Source: Arcuatula senhousia (lineage: Eukaryota; Mollusca; Bivalvia; Mytilida; Mytilidae). From it: a DNA stretch of 64,000 nt. The notes beneath the pieces are model-generated. The model was not told where the DNA came from and did not search any database. It was given only the letters and a program-made list of their open reading frames with translations. The DNA is taken from contig CAXARO010001764.1 in the NCBI GenBank assembly GCA_963971305.1, positions 17,486 to 81,485 on the forward strand. The letters run 5' to 3'. Made by a program: the position numbers and the translations under genes. This document shows positions 40,114 through 49,805 of the stretch, piece by piece; the first letter of the stretch is position 1; every line of letters starts with the position of its first letter.

Positions 40114-41339
40114 AAGTCGCCCAAAACTAAGTTTTGGCGACTTATTGTTTTTACCCCGTTTCTTATTATTATTATTATATCTCCCAAACACTATGTTTGG
40201 GAGATATATTGTTTTTACTCTGTTTCTTATTATTATTATTCTTCTTTTTTTTCTTCTTCCGGACATGAACGTTTCCAGACCGGTTCTCAATAACTATTCA
40301 TTGGATCTTCTTGAAACTTTGTATGGTGGTAGGGTGGGTCTCAAACGTGTGCATGCACATTTTGGAATTTTCAAAATTGCTGCCGTTTTCATGGAAACAG
40401 GGAAAGGTCATAATATGGGACATTGCGATATCGCGGTTACCTAGGTGCGCAGGGTTCTGAAATTTTGCAGGTTAATAGAGCAAAAGGAGCTCTTTAATAA
40501 TACGAAAAAAAATTTTGAAGCGATATTTACGGTTTTCGAGTTATTCACGAAAATGTGATTTTTCGGGCCCAAAATGGGAAAATTGTAAAAATGCTACGAT
40601 TTCGACAAAATTTTGTATCTAGGGGTTTGAAATGATGGCGAGTTAGGATGCGATGTCAAAATTTATGCAAGAGTGACAATATGCGTACGTTTGGGAGATA
40701 TTTTTGTGTTGGGCATCCCCAACACAGTCAGCACTAGTTATTATTATTCTTCTTAACAGTTACTTTTCCGGAGAATTGCCGTTGCAGTGATTGAGACAGG
40801 GGCTTGATATTTGGCACACATATAGATCATCTAAAGCGGGGTTGCAGAGATCGGACAAATGTGTCAAAATGGCCGCCATTTCAAAATGGCTGCCGTTCTA
40901 AAAATAGTAACATCGAGAAATATTTATCGGATCGTCTTCAAAATGATATTGAAGGGTAAATGGGGTGTCCTAATCTCAAATCTGGAATCAAAATTTTTGT
41001 CCGAGCTTTCGTTCCAAAATGGCGGCCATGTAAATACACCCGCCCCCCATGAAAAATCATCAAATTTGTCCAAAGTTTTAGTCTGACATGCTTTGAATGA
41101 GATTTATGAAACTTTGCAGAATGATTAAGCACCATCTGAAGTTGTGCAAGAAGTTTGGAAATTTTCAAAATGGCTGCCGTTTCAAAATGGCGGCCAAAAA
41201 TCGGAAAATTTTCAAAGTGGCCGGATTTCAACAAAATTTGATTTCTAGGCATATTTTGATGCACAGAATTGAATGGAATACTATCTAGAGGCGATTTTGG
41301 GCGACTTGTGTGTTGGCATCCCAACACGATTATTTTTAA
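40114..41339 (+). mobile_element. HINE subfamily A4, diverged, containing C2
   Basis: 5' hairpin 40114-40143 (AAGTCGCCCAAAAC arm, right arm GTTTTGGCGACTT). Its own body, 40738-41339, is an older variant (starts TTCTTCTTAACAG) and ends TTTTGGGCGACTT at 41295-41307 with hairpin 41309-41328. The expected CTAG is decayed, about TTAA near 41336-41339. C2 is nested in its (TTA)n tract. The decay of the terminus fits an older insertion that can no longer move. Confidence 0.6.
40177..40737 (+). mobile_element. HINE subfamily C2, complete copy
   Basis: A 561-bp copy: 5' hairpin 40177-40207 (ATATCTCCCAAAC arms), CATGAACGTTTCC block, one ATTGCTGCCGTTTTC motif, CGTTTGGGAGATAT at 40688-40701, 3' hairpin 40705-40726, CTAG 40734-40737. 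It matches C1 at both ends and in the body. Confidence 0.72.
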
Positions 41340-41942
41340 TTATTATTCTTTTTCTTCTTTCTCCGCGGCATGAAACTGTCCATGCGAGTTCTCAGAAATT
41401 GCTTGACGGATTTGCATGAAACATTGTATGATGGTAGATGGGTCTTTGAAGTAAATCCTAACCTATTCGGAATTTCCAAGATGGCCGCCATTTTCAAAAT
41501 GGCCGCCATTACATAAGGGTACCCCAAAACTATCTCAAAAACTACTGGACGGATTTCGACCAAATTTGGACGTTCATTGACAAAATTAAAAAGGACTTGA
41601 TTGGTGAAAAAAAAAATTTCAAGATGGCCGCCATTTTCAAAATGGCTGCTACTGAAAATAGGCAAAATTTAAAAATGTCAACGGATTTGCATGAAACTTA
41701 GTATATTAACAGAACAGGGTAAGGCGACCTCAAATCTGTAAATAAAATTTTCAAGATGGCCGCCATTTCAAAATGGCCGCCATCCAAAGTTGTAAAAATT
41801 GACCAATTTCAACCAATGCTTCAATTTCAACAAAATTTTGTATCTAGAGGTTTTTATGAATGGTGAAATAGAATACGGTATCAAAAATGCGTTCGTTTGG
41901 GAGACATTTTGTGTTGGGCATCCCCAACACAGTCAGCACTTG
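41340..41942 (+). mobile_element. HINE subfamily B, 3' portion (copy 2)
   Basis: The body begins with a pyrimidine tract and a GGCATGAAACTGTCCATGC block, contains several ATGGCCGCC pairs, and ends TTCGTTTGGGAGACAT (41892-41907), 3' hairpin 41910-41931 and CTTG 41939-41942. Its 5' end is not in the window. Confidence 0.65.
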
Positions 41943-42427
41943 TTTATTCTTCTTCTTCCGATTCTTCCGCTTAGTCGTGAACTTGTCCGGAGATCCTAGA
42001 AAAAACGACTCAACATATCAAAATGAAACTTGGCAGGATGAAAGATTGGCATGAAAGGAAGACATGTTGATAATCGGAATTTTCAAAATGGCCGCTGTTT
42101 CCATGGAAACAGGAAAATGGACTAAATATTGGACATTGCAATATCTCGGTAACCTAGGTGCGCAGGGTTCTAAAATTTTGTAGGATGATAGAGCAAAACA
42201 TTCTCTTTAATAATATGAAAAAAAATTTTGAAGCGATATTTACGGTTTTCAAGATATAAATAAAAATGTGATTTCTCAAGGGAGATAATCGGGTCGAAAT
42301 TTTCAAAGTGCTCCGATTTACACGAAAATTGATATTTAGGGGTTTTTGGACATGCTGAAGAGAATAGTGGCAAATACGGGTCCTTTGGGGGACTTTGTGA
42401 CTTGCTTGCAATCACAGTTAATACTTG
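41943..42427 (+). mobile_element. HINE subfamily D, 3' portion
   Basis: The body begins CTTCTTCCGATTCTTCC and TCGTGAACTTGTCCGG, and ends TTTGGGGGACTT (42384-42395), 3' hairpin 42396-42416 (TGTGA and TTG pairing with CAA and TCACA, loop CTTG) and CTTG 42424-42427. It resembles D1 closely; its 5' end is not in the window. Confidence 0.67.
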
Positions 42428-42432
42428 TTATT

Positions 42433-42996
42433 AAGTCCCCCAAACAACGTTTGGGGACTTATTGTTTTTGCACCGTTTCTTATTATTATTCTTCTTCTTC
42501 TTCTTCTTCTTCTTCTTCTTCTTCTTCCGATTCTTCCACTTAGTCGTGAACTTGTCCGGAGATCCCAGAGAAAACGACTCAACATATCAATATGAAACTT
42601 GGCAGGATAATAGATAGTAAAGAAAGGAAGCTTCGCTGACAATCGGACTTTTCAAAATGGCCGCCGTTTCCATGGAAACAGGAAAATGGACTAAATATTG
42701 GACATTGCAATATCTCGGTAACCTAGGTGCGCAGGGTTCTGAAATTTTGTAGGTTGATAGAGCAAAACATTCTCTTTCATAATATGAAAAAAAAATTTGA
42801 AGCGATATTTACGGTTTTCGAGATATAAATAAAAATGTGATTTCTCAAGGGAGATAATCCGGTCGAAATTTTCAAAGTGCTCCAATTTACATGAAAATTT
42901 ATATTTAGGGGTTTTTAGACATGCTGAAGAGAATAGTGGCAAATACGGGTCGTTTGGGGGACTTTGTGACTTGCTTGCAATCACAGTTAATACTTG
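42433..42996 (+). mobile_element. HINE subfamily D1, complete copy
   Basis: A 564-bp copy: 5' hairpin 42433-42460 (AAGTCCCC and AAAC arms pairing with GTTT and GGGGACTT), a (CTT)n tract at 42489-42528, D body, TTTGGGGGACTT 42953-42964, 3' hairpin 42965-42985, CTTG 42993-42996. It sits directly after the previous D 3' end, within the (TTA)n tract of element F. Confidence 0.73.
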
Positions 42997-44138
42997 TTCT
43001 TATTATTATTATTATTATTTTTCTTCTTTCCGGGCGCGTTTTTTCGAACACTTGTCTGTGGCGTTTCTCGGAAACCGATAGACAGAATCGCTTGATATCG
43101 TATGACTTGATAGGCCCATACTCCTAGATGATCCTGCCGAAAAAAATTTTTCAATATGTTGGAGGGAACATATATTTTGGGGGTCTCAAAAGGGGGTGGG
43201 GTTTTGCAAAATTTTACTATAGAAGTCTATGGGAAAAGTGATATAACTTGATAATGTGTGATTTTAAACTTGGAAATACTGTGTTACCTCATATATTTTA
43301 ATTTTCATACCTGGCCACATTTAGTGGTGAGGTATTATGTAATACCCTCCGCTTCATTGTTTTAAGGGGGGGTCATGCTCCACCCCCTCAAATGACAAAA
43401 TACTAAATATTCTGAAAACCATTGAGATCCCCACCCTATAACCACATATATTATTACTCCTTATGATAAGACAAATCATTTGGTACCATGGGGGGGGTCT
43501 GAGGGAGGTCATGCCCCACCCCCCCTCAAATGACAAAATACTAAATATTCTGAAAACCATTGAGATCCCCTCCCTATAACCATATATATTATTACTCCTT
43601 ATGATAAGACAAATCATTTGGTACCATAGAGGGTCTGAGGGGGGTCATGCCCCACCCCCCTCAAATGACAAAATACTAAATATTCTGAAAACCATTGAGA
43701 TCCCCACCCTATAACCTTATATATTATAACTCCTTATGATAAGACAAATCATTAGGTTCCATAGGGGGGTCTGAGGGGGGGGGGGTGGTCATGCCCCACC
43801 CCTCAAATGATAGAATACTAAATAACTTGAGTTATTAGGGAAACCCCTGCCCAAATTTTTTCCATGAGGTTCTAAAAATGCATTTAAAGGCATTTCCAGG
43901 ATTTTGCTTACTCGTGGGAGTTCTGTAAAACTTTGATTTACAGGGGAACCCCTGCCCAAATTTTTCCCATGAGGTTCTAAAAATGCATTTAAAGGCATTT
44001 TCTGGATTTTTCTAACCCTTTTGGACTTCTGTAAAACTTGTATTTATAGGTAAGCACCCTCACAAATTTTTCCCATGTGATTAATGGGAGTTCGTTTGGG
44101 AGACATTCGAAACTGCATCCAGTTTCAATTATACCTTG
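42997..44138 (+). mobile_element. HINE subfamily F, 3' portion with two kinds of internal tandem repeat
   Basis: The body contains four copies of a roughly 137-bp unit (landmark CATGCCCCACCCC at 43373, 43509, 43646, 43789) with CAAATGACAAAATACTAAAT, then two copies of a roughly 97-bp unit (GGAACCCCTGCCCAAATTTT). It ends TTCGTTTGGGAGACAT (44091-44106), a 3' hairpin with a different stem (GAAACTG, loop CATC, CAGTTTC; 44109-44126) and CTTG at 44135-44138. It is the last, and by nesting the outermost, element of the cluster. Its 5' end is expected beyond the left edge of the window. Confidence 0.65.
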
Positions 44139-44695
44139 TTTTTTTTATCAAGGCATGCAGGGCCTCGCGATTTCAATATGAAAATTTTGTTTATAAATGT
44201 GTGATCACGAACATTTTCATGGAATATAGGCTATTAAATTAAATATAAGCGACAGGGAAGCGTGACAGGTTTTGTGTCGAAAAGGCCCCTTTCAATGCAC
44301 GAACTGAGTATTCTTGCAAATGTTTTTTGTATCCTGTGAAAACACACGGGTCCCAGCTCCCATTTATACGAACATGTAAAAAACTTTTCAGAACTCGCGT
44401 ATGATCATCATTTTGTGACAATTTAAGTCTCAACTGTCTGTATAAGATATTTCTATTTTTCTTACTTTTGTAATCTGTTTTTGTGGGTATAAAGAAAGCA
44501 ACTACCTTCGTTGATCATTCACGTTGGTTCATCGACGAACATCTTTTCCTCTGTGATACGAGGGATAACTCTTACTAATATAATACGACGTCATTTTCCC
44601 GTTTTCCGATAGGGGCGCTGATTTACGTACCTATCACCTTAAGTCAAACTTATGCCTCCTATGGTCCTTAATGTCTTTGCTTAATATTATTGTAG
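44139..44695. other. Non-coding stretch upstream of first recognised exon
   Basis: No repeat or gene recognised. The last 40 bases are pyrimidine-rich and lead to the TTGTAG acceptor at 44695, so this is probably intron of the downstream gene. Confidence 0.4.
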
Positions 44696-44840
44696 AATGA
44701 GAAGAAGAAACATAGAAAACCTTCCTTTTCAACAGATGGAAATTACGATAATAATAACAGTATGACTGGGGATGCTGACAAGACAAGGACTACATCTTTG
44801 GGATCAGAGGATACCAATAACACTTTGTCTGTTTTTAGAG
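44696..44840 (+). CDS. Unrecognised protein, antepenultimate coding exon
   Basis: A 145-bp open exon between an acceptor (ATTATTGTAG) and a donor (AGAG|GTTTGT). It translates in the frame starting AAT as NEKKKHRKPSFSTDG..., then an asparagine-rich stretch, MTGDADKTRTTSLGSEDTNN and TLSVFR, and ends in phase 1. The next exon restores the frame as a glutamate codon (G|AA). The composition, hydrophilic and rich in K, S, T, N and D, suggests a disordered region of an intracellular protein. I do not recognise the family. Upstream exons are not seen in the window; if they exist they lie left of the mobile-element cluster and satellite, which would then be intronic. Support is the in-frame three-exon chain, not homology. 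Confidence 0.6.
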
Positions 44841-45409
44841 GTTTGTATAACTGTATAAAGATCTATATTTGTGCGGGTGTAAGAAATTTATATTTTTTTC
44901 TTAAGGAAACAATTTCAATTGGGGGGGCAGACGAACAAGTAATTAATTCCGTGTGGCCTTATAAAATTCTGATATACACTCAATCTAAATATCTTTAATT
45001 CTGGGGAATTTTATTTCAAGGATTTTCTTATCCACAAAATGAAGAAAAATTAATCCCCCCCCCATGAATAAGTCTGCTTCTTCAGTGTCTTATTAGATAT
45101 CAGAACAGCATCAAAGTACTGTTAACCAATTTATTTTTATGACCACTTTATTTCGGGTTCTTGTGCCAAAGGGTGATTTTGTGGTTATTTTAGGGACTAT
45201 TTGTTAATCTCCCATGAAAAAAGTTTGTTTACATTTTAACATGTTATATTAGAGAGCCAGTGGAGTCGTACTTAATGGGTCAAGCTACTAACACTTGAGA
45301 TTTGTGATATTTTGTATTTTGGGGTAGCTGCTGGTGGACCAGAGGTCCTTAACTTATAAGGTTAATCACAAGTTGGCCTTGACTGACAATAATTTTACCA
45401 GTATTTTTC

Positions 45410-46320
45410 ATGCCCCATCTACAAAAGTAAAGTGGCATATAGTGTTCGGGTCAATTTGTCTGTCTGTCAAAAATCCCCAAATTCCCAAATTCCTGCTTAC
45501 TGACAAGTGCCACATCAATCATATTTGTGTGGTAGGTGCACCTAGTGATGCAAAGCAAAATGCATGTTTCAGATGCTGGATGTGACCTATATATATGCAT
45601 GGATCCACTTACAGAAGAATGATCAAAATCCACTCCTGCTTACTGAAAATAGCCACATCAACCATATTGGTATGGTAGGTGCACCTTGTGTGCAAAGCAC
45701 AATGCATGCTCTGGATGCTACACAGCGCATTTAAGGCAGAATACGGATGTATTCGGCCTAAAAACTCATTCCGTCAACCAGATGTGAAATATAGCCCATC
45801 AAAATCAATCAAGTAATTAATTTGTATGTTATGGGTTTCCGTGTTATATTATCATGGGCCGAAAAAGGGGCGAAATCCTGTGACGAAAGTTTCGACTCAA
45901 TAGTTCTAGGGCAAGCCGGGGTCGCAGCTTCAAAAGTTTTATCTAAAAACAATTGCCAGGATTTCGCCCCTTTCGTCCCTAAGAAATTTCGGCCCATACC
46001 AATACATCACAAATATCTATAACTTTCACATGTATTATTCAATTGATCTTGAGGGGTCATGTTTTGCATCTGGTTGATAGAAAGAGTTTTATTACAGAAT
46101 ACAGTCATATTCTGCCTTAAATGTGCTGTGTATGACCTATATTTTTTGCATGGATGACCCTAACAGAAGAATAGTTAAAGTCCAATCCTGCTAGCAGGCA
46201 AGCACCCAATCAAGCAAAGTGGTATGGTAGGTGCATCTAGGGATGCTTAGCAAAATACATGGTTCAGATGCTGGCTAGCTTTGACCTTCTTTTTCTGCAT
46301 GAATGAGCACTTAAAATTGT
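45410..46320 (+). mobile_element. ATGCCCC-type repeat element with tandem core, interrupted by a MITE
   Basis: It starts with a hairpin (ATGCCCC at 45410, imperfect GTGGCAT to 45438) then GTGTTCGGGTC and TGTCTGTCTGTC, followed by degenerate tandem units with GGTATGGTAGGTGCACCT, AGCACAATGCATG and GATGCTGGATGTGACCTA. The same family is at 54171. The 5' hairpin plus tandem core is again HINE-like, but I could not find a convincing 3' hairpin, so the right end is approximate. It lies in the first intron of the three-exon gene. Confidence 0.55.
45721..46130. mobile_element. Palindromic MITE, 410 bp, TA target-site duplication
   Basis: Long imperfect terminal inverted repeats (CACAGCGCATTTAAGGCAGA at the left, the inverse ending ATTCTGCCTTAAATGTGCTGTG-type at the right) are bordered by TA at 45719-45720 and 46131-46132. 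A second inverted repeat inside (GGGCCGAAAAAGGGGCGAAA against TTTCGCCCC and TTTCGGCCC) makes most of the element a fold-back. TA duplication suggests a Tc1/mariner-like mobiliser (inference). It is inserted into the tandem core of the ATGCCCC element. Confidence 0.72.
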
Positions 46321-46633
46321 GAAATGTCAGCTTAGTGACAATAATACATACTGACGTGAGCTTTATAATGAAAAGATTACCTAGCTATTTGATAATTTGG
46401 TACAAAGGGGGTCACTGTGTCCGTTTGACACAGTTTCTTGTTAATTGTTGAAATTTTCTGACCATTGTTCAAAACCTTTGGTATCTTTTATTTTACTGCA
46501 CATGAGAGGTTACTCAGAACTATGCACCTTTTGAATAACCAAATTAATCATTATATTGATTCAGCTTTGGTACTTTACAATTAAAAAACACAATTTTCTT
46601 TTGTTGAATCCTTGTCTTTTCTTTCTTTTGCAG

Positions 46634-46665
46634 AATCACTTAAAGAAAAACAGAAAATTGATAAG
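46634..46665 (+). CDS. Same gene, 32-bp penultimate exon
   Basis: The acceptor has a strong pyrimidine tract (CTTTCTTTTGCAG) and the donor is AAG|GTATGG. With the G carried over, it reads ESLKEKQKIDK and ends in phase 0. This tiny lysine-rich exon joins the flanking two without a frame break, which is good evidence that the three belong together. Confidence 0.6.
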
Positions 46666-46882
46666 GTATGGTGGTGTTCTTTGGTGACAAGCAAATTGTA
46701 TTTCCATTTACATGGAACTCATTAACAATGAAATTTAAAAGGATGATAAATAGGTTTTAAAGACTACCTTTAATTGGGAGCTAGATATGTCCAGATTGAA
46801 GGCTGAAATTTTCATTCCATTGAGAAAAAAAATCACACACTACAGCAAAGAATCAAATCCAACTGAACAGAAATTCTTTTTT

Positions 46883-48135
46883 TATACGACCGCAAAATTT
46901 TGCGATCGTATAATGTTATGGCGATGTCGTCGTCGTCGTCGTTGTTGTCGTCTGGGAACATTTGGTTTCCGTGCGATAACTTGAGTAAATGTTGACCAAT
47001 TGTTATGAAATTTTGATATGATGTTTGTTACCACTAAATGAAGGTTGGTATTGTATTTGGGGTTTGTGGCCCCTACCGTTTTAGAAAAAAGGGCCAAAAA
47101 GGGCTAAAATGGGTGTATTGACAAAACTGTTGTAGAATGTTTGTTTTTCATTCGATTTTGAAAATTCTTTTTTTATTGAATTTTTCATTAAATTCTGTCA
47201 ACTAAATGTGTCAATGATTTTGATATTTATTGCACCGATACATTGCTACAAGGGGTCAAAGAGGGGCCACAACCCAAAAATCAACTTTTTTATTTGTGGT
47301 CTGATTTTCAAATTTTTTTTTTCATTGGAATCCTTGTGAAAATTCAAGCCTGCGGTTTTCAATCAGATTTTCAATATCTCTTACCATTTTTGAGAAATTA
47401 GGGGTCGAAGGGGCAAAAAACGTCATTATTTAAAAGTTTGTTAAAGCAAATAGTTTTACACAAAAAAAATAGTTCTAGAGGGCCAGCCAATTGTTATGAA
47501 GTTTCAATATGATGATTATATCCAGAAAAAAAGTTGGTATGGTATTTAGGGTTTTTGGCCCCTACGATTAAAGAAAAAAAGGGTCAAAAGGGGATAAATG
47601 GGTGTATTGACAGAACTATTGTAGTATGTTTATTATTCATTCAATTTTGAAAATTCTTTTTTTTGTTGTTAAATTGCTCACCTGTCAACTAGATGTGTCA
47701 ATGGTTTTGATATATATTTCACCTTTAAATTGCTACAGGGGGGGGGGGCAAAGATGGGCCACGTCCATAAACTCAACTTTTTTATTTGTGGTCCGATTTT
47801 CAAAATCTTTTTTTCATTGGAATCCTTGTGCAAATCCCTGCCTATGTTTTTCAGTCAGATTTGCAATATCTCTTACTGTTTTAAAAAAATTAGGGGTCAG
47901 AGGGCCAAACATATCAATTAATATATTAACAAGACTTTTTCAATTTGATGTTGATGTAGATATATATGAATGTGTCAAATATGCATTTTAAAGTCCACCA
48001 CAGGATGCATGTGTCAAAAAGCTTTGTAAGTCCACCATGGGCTGCATGTGACCAAAGCAACAGACTATCCATATTGGACCTCCAACGTACAGTGTTTAAT
48101 TTGTTGCGGTCGTATCATGCTGCGCTCGGCGTAGC
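46883..48135 (+). mobile_element. HINE-type element, TATACGACCGC family
   Basis: The 5' hairpin is at 46883-46912 (TATACGA and CGCAAAA arms with one C-A mismatch). Its first arm recurs inverted as TTGCGGTCGTAT at 48104-48115, followed by a 3' hairpin GCTGCGC-TCG-GCGTAGC at 48119-48135 and a T run. A (GTC)n stretch follows the 5' end, and the core has two copies of a roughly 490-bp unit (landmarks TTGTAGAATG near 47130 and TTGTAGTATG near 47620). A G11 run is at 47738-47748. The exact 3' base is uncertain by about 10 bp. It lies in the second intron of the three-exon gene. I recall the same end sequences as common in mussel DNA. Confidence 0.65.
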
Positions 48136-48387
48136 TTTTTATTTTAAATAAAGAAGATAGAGGAATTACAAAGTATGAAATCATTTTAGAGTTATGCCCC
48201 CTTGACCATGAAACTCTGGCCTTTGACAAGACCCTTGAACTGCTGTTCAATTTTTGAAAGATCTTCTCTTATAATAATGAGAATCTCAGAAGAGATGTGA
48301 CTTAAATGTAAATTTGATCCATACAGAATGTCATTTTTAGCCCAGATTTCACAAAGTTAGCATCTTGGTTATTGATTATTGTCGGAT

Positions 48388-48505
48388 GGGCATTAAGAAA
48401 AATTTTGTAACAGTTTTTTTACTGACTACTAATGACAGCCTCTTGATATTTGGTATGCTGCATGAGGTCTCACATTCTGGGGTTAGATTTCAGGTTTGTT
48501 GCCAA
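48388..48505 (+). repeat. Dispersed repeat, copy 1 of 2
   Basis: The segment with ACTACTAATGACAGCC and GATATTTGGTATGCTGCAT matches 49195-49310 (ACTACTAATCACAGCC, AATATTTGGTATACAGCAT) over about 110 bp in the same orientation. The two copies lie either side of the final exon of the three-exon gene. Confidence 0.5.
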
Positions 48506-48849
48506 ACCTCAATAGAGCAATTGAATTTAGTTAATCCAAAAAACCAAAGACAAAATTGTTAGACATTAAAAATCACGAAAACAAAGGAAACGACATACAA
48601 ACACATATATATGAATGACCCAGTCATAAAAACAAAGGAAACAAGATACAAAAAAATTTTCCACAGGATAGTTTGAATTAATGACCAAGTCACATTCTAA
48701 ACATTTAGGAATTTATACAAGTTTGAAAATAACAAACAAATATTGCAACATTTCCTGAACTTAAAAGATACAAATATTAAGAATGGTGAAGGTGAATTGG
48801 TACATTGATTTCATACTGGTATCTGATTTTGACTTTATTATATTTTCAG

Positions 48850-49020
48850 AAGATCTCTGCTTTAAACAAGACTAACATGTTTAACATCTCCCCTAAGAAC
48901 ATCAATGAACAGGTGGGGTATAATCCATTCGGGACAGGTTACGACCCCATGCGTTTGTCACCTAGAAATAGCTATGAGGGGCAAACATTCATGACTGCTC
49001 CAGATATTGGTACATTTTGA
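48850..49020 (+). CDS. Same gene, final exon with stop codon
   Basis: The acceptor is TATTTTCAG. The exon reads KISALNKTNMFNISPKNINE, then QVGYNPFGTGYDPMRLSPRN, then SYEGQTFMTAPDIGTF and TGA at 49018-49020 (56 residues). Together the three exons give a C-terminal part of 115 residues. The tail contains YNPFGTGYDPMRLSP, which looks like a short linear motif region; no family recognised. An alternative is that this exon belongs to a longer transcript with different upstream splicing. Confidence 0.62.
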   Translation, partial: KISALNKTNMFNISPKNINEQVGYNPFGTGYDPMRLSPRNSYEGQTFMTAPDIGTF

Positions 49021-49076
49021 TGGCACAGCTCATGGAGAGATGGAGGGGTGATGGTTACAAGTGGTGGTGTTACTAC

Positions 49077-49082
49077 AATAAA
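49077..49082 (+). terminator. Poly(A) signal AATAAA of the three-exon gene
   Basis: AATAAA lies 57 bp after the TGA stop, followed by a GT- and T-richer stretch. It would give a short 3' UTR; a longer one cannot be excluded. Confidence 0.45.
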
Positions 49083-49139
49083 TCTGCAATCTGAACACAG
49101 TGTTATTTATGTTCCATTGGTTTTTCACCCGATTTCACG

Positions 49140-49738
49140 GGGAAAAAATCTGGATAATACAATGGTGAATGGCGGCGGGCGGAGAAAAATTTTTCTTTAC
49201 AGTTTTCTCAAAAACTACTAATCACAGCCACCTAATATTTGGTATACAGCATCAGGGTTGGGTCCCATAAGGTGGGATTAGATTTCAGGTCTGTCACTCA
49301 CCTACTTTCTTTTAAACAAAATCAGACCATTTTTGATTTTGACAGATTTTAAGTCGTGTTCGCATTTGTTCACATTTGCCCAAGTCCCAAACAGGAAGTA
49401 GATGTCCGACAGGTCTCAAAATCACTGAGGATGTACAGTTTGTCATACTTCACCATCCATGAAGTTTCAAATTATTCTCATGTATGGTTCCTGAGAAAAA
49501 CTTGAAGGAAATATTCATAGTCATGTTCAAATATTTTCATACGGTCTTAGTCCCAATCAGGAAGTAGATGTCAGACAGGTCCGAAAATTGCTCAGGACAT
49601 ACAGTTTGTCATAATGAACCATTCTATTAAGTTTCAAATCTTGAATGGTTTCTGGGAAAAACTTGACGGAAATGTGTACAGACCTACATGAGTAAAACTT
49701 AATGCCCCCCCTGACATGTCGTCGCGGGGGGGCATAAA
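49140..49738 (-). mobile_element. Repeat element with hairpin end, minus orientation
   Basis: Read on the minus strand it begins at about 49733 with a hairpin (ATGCCCCCC and GGGGGGCAT arms, about 49702-49733), then two copies of a roughly 165-bp unit with GAAACTT, CAAACTGTATGTCCTGAG and ACATCTACTTCCTG. The 5' hairpin and tandem core again resemble HINE-type elements, but no 3' hairpin was found. The left limit is approximate and overlaps the second copy of the dispersed repeat at 49195-49310. Confidence 0.45.
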
Positions 49739-49805
49739 AAATTCGGTGTCAGATATTATATAAGTTATAATTCAACAGAAAAACTATGTGCCCTTCCACC
49801 GTTCA

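Noticed and set aside
43340..44040. Separate satellite family in the C-rich tandem units
   Set aside because: Only four plus two copies, bounded by the body of element F and its 3' terminus, so treated as that element's core.
49077..49738. Further coding exons after the stop of the three-exon gene
   Set aside because: The sequence is a repeat element with a hairpin end; no open frame with splice sites.
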